NCBI GenBank assembly: GCA_020466095.1
Contig: CM035807.1
Coordinates: forward strand, 107,131,906 to 107,195,905
Length of the DNA stretch: 64,000 bases
Source of the DNA: Chlorops oryzae
Lineage: Eukaryota; Arthropoda; Insecta; Diptera; Chloropidae
Direction of reading: 5' to 3'
Below are positions 34,800-47,000 of this stretch, piece after piece. The position numbers and the translations under genes were made by a program. The stretch's first letter is position 1. Each line of letters starts with the position of its first letter. The notes under the pieces are model-generated. The model was not told the origin of the DNA and did not search any database. It saw only the letters and a list, made by a program, of their open reading frames with translations.

Positions 34800-36000
34800 A
34801 CCTATAAGCCCGATTCTAAATATTCCTAGGGTGATTTTTCTGTGCGGAATTAAAAAAATTTTTTGCCATTCTAAGCTCACTATTGAAGTGAATTTAAAGG
34901 AACTCAGTATTTTGAACATTTTTAAGCAAAAGTCATCTAATTTTTTCATGTGTGGATACTTAGCATACTTCCTTTTTCGGTTGAGAAAAATTTCTAGGGA
35001 AAAAACTGCCAGGAAATATTCATTTAGAATAGGGCTGTACATGCCGATGATACTGACAATATGAACAAATAAGGGTGTTATAGTCAGGCGAGCCTGACAA
35101 TAGAATACCGACACAGACACATAATTTTTAATATCAAGACGTGTTTAAAGGATAAGGGGCGCATATACCGACTTTTGTTAAATTTCTAAATGAAAACCAC
35201 CCTTTTGACACGCCCACTTTTCAAATTTTTTTGGAATTCTAATGGTTATATATACGCTCAAATTCTAAGTTCATTGAAGTATTTCAATAAAGTCTAATTT
35301 TGAGGCATTTTTTGGGATTTTTGTGACAGACCCTAGTACTAGAGATATCCTTAATAATGGTCCGATCGAAAAAGGAAGGACGTTACTGGCTATCAAGGAA
35401 GTTACGTGCCAACTTTTGTTCAAGTCCCATTGGTATTCCGGAGTAGAGACAATTTTTGAAAAACGCCCTTGTGCCACGCCCACTTTTACAATTTTTTGAA
35501 ATCGTATTACTTGCCTTTAAACATGTTCAAATATTAAATTTCATCAAAATATCATGAAAAACTTCGATTTTGAGCAGTTTTGTGATTTTCGTAACAGACC
35601 CTAGTACTGGAGGTACCCCTAAAAATGGTCCGATCGGGTCCATTCTGAACTTGTTCTTACTCATGTCCCCGTGAGCACGAACATACCGAAATTTTTGTCA
35701 TAAACTAGCTCAAATTCTTCGGATAAGATACTAGATAATACAAACTAAAATTCGGACATGAGTTACCTTAAGACAGACAGACGGGACATGTGCGAATTAA
35801 AAATTTTTGCCATTCGAATCTCACTGGAATGAATCAGCTGATCATTTCTAGAATATATCAATTTTTTCATGTGTGGATACTTAGCATACTTCGACTGGTT
35901 CTTGGTGTTACACACAATCTAGGGACACAAACTGCAGGAAATATTCTTTAGACACAGAGTGCTGTACATGCCGATGAAATGCAATATGAAAAGGGAAAAC
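34800..36000 (+). repeat. Composite of two dispersed repeat families
   Basis: 34808-35070 and 35815-36000 both carry catgtgtggatacttagcat, and belong to the family also seen at 19776 and 40735. Between them, 35150-35800 has two tandem relatives of the 'acagaccctagtact' family (about 35326 and 35592), each preceded by a cacgcccacttt motif. No coding capacity is evident. It lies between the 3' ends of TREX and gamma-tubulin. Confidence 0.65.
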
Positions 36001-36652
36001 GCGCAATACGAACCAACGGAAAGGCAGTATAGTATATACATAGCATATTTGGAACTTTCAATCAAGAACTGCTCCAAAGATGGTAACTTTGGCGCATGTA
36101 CTTAAGATATTCGAGGTCTTTGTGCTATCTAGGGATCAGGAAATTTAAGTTAGCTCAGGATAACTACATATGCAACATAAATATAGATAACATGAGCTCA
36201 AATAGAATATGCATGTCTCATTACTGAAAACGGCTAAAGGACTATTTGACGCCCACCCTTTAGTGCAACAGGTGAATTTGAACGCAGTGTATTAAGTATA
36301 GTAAAACGAACAATTTTCCTATGTTGAAAAGATATTCACCAGTCTGGTTTCGTTCTCGTCAAATGATAGACAAATTTTCCGAATTTCTATAACGATAGTT
36401 ATTTAATCTCATTCATTGAAATTGTTTTGAGTAAATAGAACAGTTAAAAATAATTTCTAAATTAATGATTGTGAGAGCAACAAACAAAAAACACAATGAA
36501 CAATGGTTTTCAATACAATGCTTGTGCGAACATGCTAGGTGTTTTTGTTTTTTTCTTCAACAACAATTGAGGTTAATTCGAGATGGATTTAAAATTACAA
36601 AATACTTTTCATGGCAAACGCAAAGATTTAGTCTCTCTCTTTGATTGTGTCG
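36001..36652. other. Spacer downstream of gamma-tubulin
   Basis: AT-rich sequence that probably includes the gamma-tubulin 3' UTR. No gene or complete mobile element is visible. Confidence 0.45.
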
Positions 36653-38319
36653 TTACTCCTCTTGGCCTTTCTTTGCAGACCAATGCAAGTAGTTTGCCTG
36701 TGTAGCCGCTTCATATTCTTGAACCAGACAATCAACAACATCGCGACTGTCATCCAATTCCGACAGATCCTCTTTGAAAATGTCCTCACGTCGAAATTGA
36801 TCCAAGAATGCACCACGTTTCTTCAATTTATCGTACTGGCTCAAGGCACGTTCAAAGAGTGAACAAATGCTCGTATGGTTGGCCAGCATCAATCCTGATA
36901 CCCGATGACTGCTTTGCACGTAGGGCGATGAACGTGATAGTGCCACTTGTATGCTTGCCGGGCCCCACGGTATAAATTGCGCCAATTTTCGTTCGCGTAT
37001 GCGTTGCAATGACTTGTGCACTTGCGTAGGATCAACCTCGCCCTAAAGCAAAATTATTGTTTCTACTCCATAGCTTCTCCATGTATTTATATCACCACTT
37101 ACTTGAATTATATTGAGAATTGATATGTAGCAATGATGATTGGTCTTGTCTGGACCAGTTGATACCATCATATTTTTCGGTTGCAGCAAACGTCGCATTA
37201 CATCCAGAACGGTTGTTTTGCGCACATTAACCGTTTGCTAAATTTGTTAAGAGAATTGAATTATTTAAATCTTTTAATAATGAGAATTCACTCACATCAT
37301 TATCCGTTGTTAGTGGTGTGTATCCTGTCATTAGGAAATGTAATTGCGGCGTCGGTATAAGCGGCGCAGTCAGACCAATCAAATTGTTATTCATGTATGA
37401 AGGATATCGAAGCGTAGTTGTGCTCACCGACATAATAGTGGAGACTAGAGTATTGATTTGTGTGAAAGTAGGATTCTGTATGTGCAATCGGTCAGTGGCA
37501 ATCCGATTTAAAGCCGTATTATCCAATACAACTACACAATCGGCAGCGCTCGTTAGACGTCTCAATGTAAGCATTGAATTGTAAGGTTGAACGACCACAT
37601 CACTTATTTCATCCTGATTCGGAAACACACTATACGTTTGAATGAGCTTCTTTGGAAAGCGATCAGATAGACGTTCCATTATGTACGATCCCATGCCAGA
37701 GCCAGTTCCGCCGGCAATCGAATGACATAGTACAAAACCTTCTAATGAATCGCTTCCATCTGCCTCACGATCGATTATGTCAAAGACTTCTTCGTGCAGT
37801 TTCTCGCCTTGGCTATAACCAGAAGCCCAGTTATTTCCAGCTCCGCCTCCGTGCTTCGAAAGGTAGACGTTTTCTGGATTGTACAGCTACAAAATAAAAA
37901 GCTACCGTAGGTACAAAACTTGAAAAGCTTAAACGCATCGAACCTTTGAGTATTGTGATGACATTATTGTGTGTATGACGCGCGGTTCCAAGTCCAATAG
38001 AACTGCTCGTGGTATATAATGATCGTCATCGGCCTGTACATTATTTATTTTTTTTTTTAATGCATATTTCAGGTTAATTTCTACTAAATTCAACTAACTT
38101 GATAAAAGAATACGTCCTTGCGGTCAAGTCCATCTGTAGCGAAATCCTCCAGCACTCCATTTGGTGAGATACCATGCTCCAAGCATAATCTTTTCCAGAA
38201 CTCAAATCCAACTGTAGAAACACCAACAACAATGACAGAATCCTTTTCTCCATCCCTTTCTTTAACTTACTTTGATTGCCACATTGGCCCAATTGGAGCG
38301 TAATTATCTCACTAGGCAT
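36653..38319 (-). CDS. gammaTub: Gamma-tubulin (six exons)
   Basis: Gamma-tubulin nucleates microtubules at centrosomes within the gamma-tubulin ring complex and binds GTP. Exons on the minus strand: 38319-38271, 38211-38099, 38033-37944, 37886-37296, 37237-37103, 37042-36653, 455 residues in phase, the normal length. It starts [16 protein letters not shown]. The tubulin GTP-binding signature GGTGSGMG is at about 143-150, and [16 protein letters not shown] and the C-terminal [18 protein letters not shown] are typical of gamma- rather than alpha- or beta-tubulin. Drosophila has two paralogues (23C, maternal 37CD); I cannot tell which this is. A 1.1-kb foldback transposon begins 185 bp upstream of the ATG. 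Confidence 0.96.
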
Positions 38320-38503
38320 TCTCGCGGGTTCCGGTTGTTATAGTTTTCGGCAATTTTTTCAAATTCAAGCAACTTATTCTTCCAACTTCTTCTTATTTAT
38401 AATCACGGTTGCCACTTACAAAAATATACAAGCGCCAAGGCATTTCAAAAAAAAAGGGCCAATTTGACCAAAAAAGGAGCCAATATTTATTTTATATATA
38501 AAA

Positions 38504-39640
38504 CAGGGACCATAACTGTTATAAATTATATTTTAAAAATTACAATTTAAGTATTATTTTAAGAGTTTTATTATTTTAATCAGAAAATAACAATTATTTT
38601 TTGAGTTTTATTTTTTACTCAGAAGATAAAACTTATTTTTAGATTTTTAATTTTTAAAAAAAAATATTTTTTTTAAAAAATTTTTTTATTTTACTCAGTA
38701 AATAAAAATTATTTTTCGATTTGATATTTTTTGCTCTGAAGATAAAAATTTATCTTAGATTTTTATTTATTACTCAAAAAAATAAAAATTGGTTTGAGTT
38801 TTTTTTTTTAACTCAGAAAAATAAAACTCTTGCATAAGTATATTACCACTTTCTTCAAGATAACGCCTGAAATAGGACAAAGTGATGAAGAGTCGGATGA
38901 TGATGAACACGAGGAAATGAAAAAGGCCAGATGCGAAATCGGCAACCACAATTCAAATCCAAAAAATATTTGCATAATACTTGTGTTTGCATAATGTTGT
39001 GAGTAAAACAAAAAACTTGAAAAATAATTTTTATTTTCTGAGTAAAAAAATATTTTAATTTATTTTTTCCAAAAAAATTTATAATTTTTATTATTCCGAG
39101 CAAAAAAAAAACTCTAAGGCTCATAGTCTCCTTTTTTAACCTAGTTAATAAAACTATTTGAAGTTTACAACTTTCAAATGATAGTCTAATCAGGAAAGTA
39201 TAAACTAGGATTTATTAATTTTATAATGAAAAAGCTAATGAACAATTAATCCAAATATATTTGCATAAGTACTTGTGTTTGACTTAATAGTTGTGCATGT
39301 AAAGACAAAAAACTTGAAAATAATATTTATTTTCTGAGTAATTTAAATAATCTCCAAAAGAATTTTATCATCCGAGTCGAAGAAATAAACTCCTAAAAGC
39401 AATTTTTATTTACTGAGTTAAAACTAAAACTCTTAGAATAAGTTTTATCTTCTGAGTAAAATATAAAACTCGAAAAATAATTGTTATTTCCTGATCAAAA
39501 AATAAAACTTGAGAATTTATTTTTGTTTTTTGATCAAAAAATAAAACTCTAAGAATAACACTTAAATACTAATTTTTAAAATATAAATTATTTTATATCG
39601 ATTTTTAAAATTCAAAAATAATTATTTTTTTGGGTCCCTG
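38504..39640. mobile_element. hAT-like foldback element, copy B
   Basis: 1137 bp bounded by CAGGGACC and GGTCCCTG with a perfect 8-bp duplication ATATAAAA (38496-38503 and 39641-39648). It is in opposite orientation to copy A (26007-26908) and shares the arm units and centre. Part of the centre edge (atatttgcataa, acttgtgtttg) is duplicated at 38955-39045 and 39250-39340, which explains the greater length. In the plus direction the centre is open for about 50 codons with an acidic run (SDEESDDDEHEE), but there is no complete transposase. Confidence 0.9.
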
Positions 39641-39895
39641 ATATAAAAAACACAAATTTGGAGATGTGCATTCGGTCCACTAAATCTTAAAGCTGCACTT
39701 TTAACTTTCAATTACTAGTGACTTCTATTATTTGCAGTGTGTGCAACAAAAATTTGGTTATTGAATTGGTAATTTTACTCTTGGCGTAAGAAAGCGAAAA
39801 ACGAGCCAAATACAATGAAAAAGAGCCACAGCGCCAAGTGAAAGCTAAAGAGCCAGTTTTGGCGCCATGCTCATTCCCCAGAAAATGGCACACAC

Positions 39896-39962
39896 TAGGT
39901 CTGATCCCGTACTGCACAAAGCTGCCCAATTTTCGTACACTTTTCAAAAAATTAGGCAGTGT
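39896..39962. mobile_element. One-sided relative of the MITE at 44495
   Basis: aggtctgatcccgtactgc followed by gctgcccaattttcgtac matches the right end of the TA-flanked MITE at 44495-44590. The opposite end is hard to define. Confidence 0.5.
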
Positions 39963-40072
39963 TATATTTCTTTACGATAATTACAGGTTTCCTTTGCGGA
40001 AATGAACAAATTCATGAAGAATTTCACGGTCAAAATGCATGAACATGCATGTTAATAGAACGATAACAAATC

Positions 40073-40080
40073 TATCGATA
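40073..40080. promoter_or_regulatory. Isolated DRE-like TATCGATA
   Basis: A perfect DREF octamer in the spacer between the gamma-tubulin 5' end and stathmin, 1.75 kb from the gamma-tubulin start. No gene start is recognised nearby, so it may be chance or a distal element. Confidence 0.2.
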
Positions 40081-40245
40081 TATCCACTTTTAATACAATC
40101 AGCCAGTGATGCCACCTAAAAAAATTCCCCCTTAATTAATTTCAAAAACCCCCAAAATTCCGGTAGTTTCAGACTAAAATACCCTAAAAATTTTTATCAT
40201 TTTATAAACAGAAAATAGTGCGATTTAGATGTGAAAGCTGCTTAA

Positions 40246-40458
40246 CCCTGCTGGTGCCTTAGGACCATATGGTCCAAAATTTAACTTTTTTGAGGCCAAT
40301 ATCTGGAGATTGATGAAATCTATTTACTTTCAGCCATAACAATCTTCTTATAATCAGCTCAAATTCTTATTTTGACTATACATTTTGTATGAAAAATACA
40401 CCGTGAATCAAATGTTTTCTAAACCATTTTGTGCAACTTTCTTAAGGTAACAGCAGGG
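40246..40458. mobile_element. piggyBac-like MITE flanked by TTAA
   Basis: 213 bp whose ends are CCCTGCTGGTGCCTTA and, inverted, CCCTGCTGTTACCTTA, bounded on each side by TTAA (40242-40245 and 40459-40462). TTAA duplication and CCC-starting ends are characteristic of piggyBac. There is no transposase frame. Confidence 0.85.
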
Positions 40459-40734
40459 TTAAGAAACAAGCGAGTTTCGGATGAAAGACAAGCGAAAAAA
40501 TTAGATGTGGTATGAATGAAAAAAATTTGGATTCAGTAATTATTTTACCCTTAAAAAACCCTAAATATTTTTAACCCTCAAAAAATACCCAATTTAAATC
40601 AATTTCCCCATGGTAAAAATATCTCTTGCGTAATTGATTTTAAAAATACTACTTTTTATGGATCTCAAATTTCCCATTCATATACATACATAATCAGAAT
40701 AAATAAAGTTATTCAATTGGATTTTTTTAATCAT

Positions 40735-40935
40735 TTAGAATAATCACGCCTATTCTAAATGAAAGTTCCCCGGAGTTCCTTTCCGAAAAGTTTTTCTGCG
40801 CGCAAAAAGGGAGTAATATGATGTCCTTTGCTTAAAAATGTTCAAAATACTTGGTTCCTTTAAATTCACTTCTCCAGTGTGTTTAGAATTTGATGAATTT
40901 TTTTCAATTCCACACGGAAAAACTCCCTAGGAACA
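40735..40935 (-). repeat. Dispersed repeat family member, inverted
   Basis: Read on the minus strand it follows the order of 34808-35070 (gaatttaaaggaac, aaaatacttgaacattttt-like, aagcaaa). It is diverged. Confidence 0.5.
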
Positions 40936-41066
40936 ATTATAATCAGGCTGCATAGCTCAAATAATCCAATGGGTTTGATAACGAATTGGAATTGATTGTA
41001 GTATTCTAGGTATAGATATATACATATAGATTCTATATATTTTTTATATTTTTCATATTTTTTATA

Positions 41067-41931
41067 AGGTAAGTGTACCACGTAAGGCCCGGCTCCTCGT
41101 AAGGCCCACTTTCATTTTAACCAACTTCTAACTATCAAATGTTTCTGTACTTGCACATGTTGAAACATGTCCTCAAGTTATTTCGTAGAAATAAAAAATT
41201 AAGACAATCGCACTATATTTGCGGCGACCACAGTCAATTGAAAATAACAGAGGCGTAAAAAAGCCATTTTTATAGTGGACGATGCTTAAAAAATAATGAT
41301 CTATAGTGAAATTGTGGGTTGCTTTCTTAAAATAACAAAGTTTGTTGTATTGTGAAGATACAGAGGTATGTTTATGGTAAAAAAAATCAAAAGCAAATTT
41401 TTTTTTCTTGGAAGGCCTATGAAGGCCCACCATAAAAAATTCAACAACGGTCATTAAGAAACCTTATATTGAGTTGCTCTGAGGTCAAAAGACGGCAACT
41501 ATACCTTTTTTTTTGCTTAAATAGCGTTTAATCTTTAATTCTTAATCAAAAACAGGTTAGTAACATTCGTTAAGTTTTTTTTTAAATAAACGAATTTTGT
41601 CTGATATTTTAATTTTTTTTTACTAGCTTTTACAATATAAATTAACATAAAAGGCTTTCAAAAGTAATGAATGCAAGTTTGGGTTCATTATCTCAAACAA
41701 GGAGTAAGTGGGCCTTTTAAGGTACACATGTTCCTCGTAAGGGCCAAAATGACGTTTTTTTAAATCGCATTTTAGGAGCTTTTCCGATCATGAATTTTGG
41801 TAGAATTTTTTGTTTTTCTATAGAAAATTTATCAAATAAAACAACACAAAAACAATCGGGTTTCTATCATCAATACTTTGTACGCTGTAATCGAAAAGGT
41901 GTTAGGTGGGCCTTACGTGGTACACTTACCT
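41067..41931. mobile_element. TA-flanked DNA element with 25-bp perfect TIRs
   Basis: The ends AGGTAAGTGTACCACG and their inverted match continue into gtaaggccc, identical for about 25 bp, and are flanked by TA. Subterminal copies of cgtaaggccc and gaaggcccac occur inside. The left flank and right flank are both tattttt repeats, so it inserted into a microsatellite. No transposase frame is seen; a mariner-type origin is possible from the TA duplication. Confidence 0.75.
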
Positions 41932-41934
41932 TAT

Positions 41935-42305
41935 TTTTTATATTTTTTATATTTTTTATATTTTTTATATTTTTTATATTTTTTATATTTTTTATATTTT
42001 TTATATTTTTTATTTTTTTTATATTTTTTATATTTTTTTATTTTTTATATTTTTTATATTTTTTATATTTTTTATATTTTTTATATTTTTTATATTTTTT
42101 ATATTTTTTATATTTTTTTTTATATTTTTTATATTTTTTATATTTTTTATATTTTTATATTTTTTATATTTTTTATATTTTTATATATTTTTTATATTTT
42201 TTTATATTTTTTATATTTTTTATATTTTTTATATTTTTTATATTTTTTATATTTTTTATATTTTTTATATTTTTTATATTTTTTTATATTTTTTATATTT
42301 TTTTT
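41935..42305. repeat. (tatttttta)n 9-bp microsatellite
   Basis: About 370 bp of 9-bp units with occasional length variants; a short stretch of the same repeat lies at 41030-41065 on the other side of the TA-flanked element. The long Phe/Tyr/Ile open frames here are artefacts of the repeat. Confidence 0.95.
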
Positions 42306-42309
42306 TGAT

Positions 42310-42913
42310 ATAAGAATTCAATTATGCCAACTTACGCCGAAGACAATAAAAATGGTGAATGTTTTTATTTATAAGCAATTTTATTTTATATATTTTTGAA
42401 ATCAATACAAAAGTATTTTAAAGCGTTAAACTTAAACTACGGGTTTTAATTTTGAAAAAAAATATTCAATAAATATGTATGTATATAGACAGTAAGAAGG
42501 CGTTTTCGTAGCATAGATATCTTTTTGCAGTAACGTACATGTTTATAGTAGTAGGGTGTTAGGCTCAAGCAGGTTATCCAAATAATAATTTCTCATGTTG
42601 ATATGGGCAAAACTTAAGAACTAATTATAAAAATACAGAAACACAAATAAATTCCAAAACAAAAAAAAATATATAATACTTTTAAAAATCATTTCCAATT
42701 TCAAAGAATTTTTTTTTTCCCCAATGGAGACATTAAATTTTCGATCTAACGATTTCAAGAATAAAAGAGTTTCATATTCAAAGGCTTCTGACTTCTCATT
42801 TTCAAAGTCCCATATTGGGAACAGCACATTCTACAGATATGTCAATACCTTTTTAAGTAGTTTAAATTTATCCTATGGCACAACGCCGACAATAAATGTG
42901 AATTTCATAGAGA

Positions 42914-42946
<33 letters not shown>

Positions 42947-44035
42947 GAACTTCCTTGAAAACTTGCATGCAAAAGTTCGGAAGAGAAAATGTTTTCTTCG
43001 AATATTGCCTACACATTAAGGAAATTGAATGACACACAAACTTTCTTAATTTCTGCTTATATACCTAAGCTTGATTTTATCGCCGAGGATGAGGAGACTG
43101 GCGACGATGCCACTGTTGCCGGAACAAGCATTCAAAAGTGCCTTCTCTCCTTCCCCTGACGCGAAAAGTGATCTTTGCAACTTATACGAAAATGAGTTAC
43201 TTTGCTTCTTAGTACAATATTAATACTTGATAATAAAAATATATATATATTTATATCCAATTATAATTAATAATCCAGTAATGTTAGTTATTGAACATAT
43301 TTTGTTGTGTTTTTTTTTTTTTTGTATCTGAATTTGTTTCTGTTTATTTCCTTCGATTTGTGTTGTTAGTTATGCTTGTTATACTATGCGCGGCTTTTAA
43401 GGATGCGTTTTTCTCGTTTTTGAATTATTGTAGTGAGTTTTTTTGCTTTATTTTTTGTTTGTTTGTTTTTGTTTTTTTTTTTTTTTTTTTAGTTTTGTGT
43501 GGTGAAAGAGAGAGTATTGAGAATTGAACATTAAGAGACAGAGCACAATAAGGAGCTGCTAAAAAGGATGCTCCACACGACTATTGTTTATACATATACG
43601 AAGAGAGTACATTTTTTCCACATAATTTGCAATTACGGTTACATGTTTTGAATTTAATGTAAAGTTTCAAATTTGTATTTTCTTTTTAAATTCTTTTTTT
43701 TTTTTTTTTTTTTGTTGATTTTTTATTATTTATTTATTGATTTTTCCATTATGAGCGCAATAGTAAAAGTTTTGTATATCTTTCGTTTTTCTCGCTTTCG
43801 AGTATTTTTCAAGTTTTATTTTATTTTCTTTTCTTTATTTATTTATTCATTTATCTCTGCTACATGCATTTCGAGTTTATATAGCGCCATCTTGACTTTT
43901 TCAAATTTTATTTAGTTTATTCCTGCTTGTGTGTTTGTGTGTAGTAAGTTGCCTACTAAAGTGTTAGTTTTGTTGTTGTTGCTTGGTATTGTGAATTCCA
44001 TCAAACGCTTACAATGCAACTTCTAACCGTCTAGT
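42310..44035 (-). other. Probable stathmin 3' UTR and downstream region
   Basis: Downstream of the stathmin stop on the minus strand, with many T-runs (A-runs in the transcript) and no supported coding frame. A long AT-rich 3' UTR is plausible, but I cannot locate its end; several AATAAA-like hexamers occur on the minus strand. Confidence 0.4.
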
Positions 44036-47000
44036 CTAACCCGACGATGCGATTGGTGCAGCGACATTCTCATCACCTTCCTCTTGTTGTGCAGCTGCCT
44101 TATTTTGACGAACCAACTCGGCACGGCGTTCCTGTGTGTTTTGTTGTTGTTGTTTTTTAAAAGAAAATATATAGGTGGGTTTATAAATAACAATTGAAAG
44201 GGATAGATTTACTTATGTATTAAAAGGGAAAATAAAAGTGGGACTCATGCAGCTTCGCAAATTGTGGGAAATGAGAAAATTTGTCACACAACTGTCAAAA
44301 TTTATATGAAAATTTACGATGGGAAAAGTTGCGAAGGCATTTGCGAAGCTGCATGAGTACCACCAAAGTCTTTTGGGCAAAAATTTTCAAATCCTAAGAG
44401 GGCATTTACACGCTTGACGATTTTGTTAAAGCTTCTCTCAAAACAGTTGTCAAAAAGTGTAAACGTCAGAATCGTTTTTTCTATCAAAATAATAGGTATG
44501 TTCCCATACTAAATGAAACTGCCCAAAACTACACAATTTTATTGAAACTGTATGAAAATTGGGCAGTTTTATGCAGTACGGAAACAGACCTAATATTTTA
44601 AATTTTGACGTCAATTTTTTTTAATGTAATCTATCAAATGTGTTAATGCCCCATAATTCTATGATATGAGTTGACATGTACTCAGACCAAATTTTATTTG
44701 TGCAATTTATTTTATGTAATTGCAAATGTTTCAGTGAATTTTTTGGATAATGAATTTTGTGCATTCCTCATTTATGTAGAGTGTTTGGAAGATATAAAAT
44801 ATTTATTACATTGAGATTTTTATATTGTTTTACACTGAGAAAAATTACGAGCATTTTTATTAATTCTATCCATTAGAGATTTAACATTGCCCACTTTCAT
44901 TTACTCTTTCGTTCATCTTTTGCCAATATACTTTCGAAGTTTTCAATACTTTTGCTTCTACAATGTGTTCTTCAGGTTTCTTTTCATTAAGCAATCTTTT
45001 CATCAAAATTGGTCTTTCCTTAGAAACTGCCTAACTACGTGACAATTTTGGGTAGGTTGGCTTTCTTGGTACACAGATTTTGTTATTTTCGTCACGACCA
45101 ATCTCTGTTTTCTATTTTGAGTAGTACATGTCGCTATAATCTATGTGAAGGATTACTAGAGAAATACCTTGGATATGTTGCAATTAAACAGTAATGTTGG
45201 AGAAGTCTTCTCATTTAGCTAATGTTGCACTCTAAAATCCATGCTAACTTCGAAATATGCTTTGCAATGATGTTATTGACGACGTTCTCATAACACATTA
45301 GAGTCTGTCAGTGATTTCATATACAGTTTTGGGCCGTTCTATTTTGCAAGTGGTATTCCTCGAGACCGTAATACTTTTGAACTTCTAATTGCTTCTTATT
45401 TCTATAATATCCTTAATCGTCTGCCAACTTTTGATAGTTGAAGTTGGGTCCGTGTTTGCTTTTGTGGGTACCAATTTTAGCTTATTTTCGTCACACCACG
45501 CCATGGTTCTATTTGAGTAGTGACATGTCGCTAAATCTTGGAAAAATACTAGAGAACCTTGGTGTTGACGAATAAATTGTTCTTTGGATGGCATTTTTAA
45601 AATTCGGTAGCTTGTAAAAAACTTAAAGATATTTTTGTAATCTGCACAATTTATGCTTTTTAAGGGTACCTGTTTTTAAGGTTTCTGGTTTCTGTTTTGA
45701 ATTTACGACTAAAAATAAATACACAAATTTTTTCTCATACAGTCCTTATATCTATGTAGTCAGAATCGATTAGTTTATGATACGAGTACAGAAGGAACTT
45801 ATCGATTAGTCTTGACCAAACGTAGCCTAAATTTACTGAAAAATCTATTCCCTGATCTTGAATTCCAGTAACGATAATTCCTGAATTAGCAATGATTTTG
45901 ATAAAGTCTCATAGTTACTTAACAAAATATGTAGTACATAACTTGAATAGCTCTTGTTAGATTTGATAAGTAAAATTGGGTTAAGTCAAGATTAATAATG
46001 CCTTAAATTAGGGATGCACAACTCAGCTGGTACGAGCAAATCGCGCATATGGGCAGCTCTACTGTGAGACGAAAATCACACCAGTAATGGCCTTCGAGGC
46101 CTTGTCATTAGATTTAATCGAATTTCCCAGCGAACATTTATATCAGAAATGTCTGATATCAGACTAAGGCCCATTTGCTACTGTTCCGGTTAAAGTTTTT
46201 CGTTACGATATCCTCTCAAAATGTCAAAATTTTCATACAAATTTTTTGTTTTTCGGAACGAAAATATTTAACCAGAACAGTAGCAAATGGACCTTAATCT
46301 TATATATTTTAAGAATATTTATCGAATTTTTATGTTGATATATAAAAGAATTGATATTTGTTCGTTTAAGTTTCCGGCGAGCTCGTTTTGGGCAGTTCAG
46401 TTGTGCATCCCTACCTTAAATAATTTTAAATAAATAAAATCGATGTGGAAATATTGAAAAAAAATTTTTGTTAAAACATGAAATGGAAAGAATTATGAGT
46501 CGATGAGTTGAAAAGTGATAGAAAAAGGATGTTAGAATTAAAATTTGAAAAAAAAATTTTATAAAAAAAAGGAAAAAATTTTTATATAAAAAAAAAAATT
46601 AAATTAAATATTTAAAAAATAATATGATTCAATTTCCATATGAATTCCAAATGAAACCTACAAGTTTTTGAACTTTTTCAATTTTTTTTTGCAACTCCTT
46701 TTCGCGATTTTGCTCGGCCGTGTACAATTTATTTTCAATAATGCGTGTTTTCTCCTCGATTTTTTGTGATTCCAATTGTTCGATTTGGTTTTTGATTTCA
46801 GCGATTTTGTTTGTGTTCTAAAAAAAAAAAACAACATTTTTTGGAGAACAAAAAGTAAAATGAATAATTCATCAATTTTCAAAGCTTAATCCTAAAAGAA
46901 AAAAAGAAACAAACAATTCAAAGCATCTCCTTCTTTGCTTTACCGGGTTCAGTCACACCCGTCACAATCACTTTTTTTTTAAAGGTTTTATCTCATAATA

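Noticed and set aside
41790..42313. Long Phe/Tyr/Ile open frames resembling a membrane protein
   Set aside because: All three frames of the 9-bp (tatttttta) repeat are open; the hydrophobic 'protein' is the repeat.
43291..43915. Phe-rich open frames that look like membrane segments
   Set aside because: They translate T-runs in the probable stathmin 3' UTR on the opposite strand.
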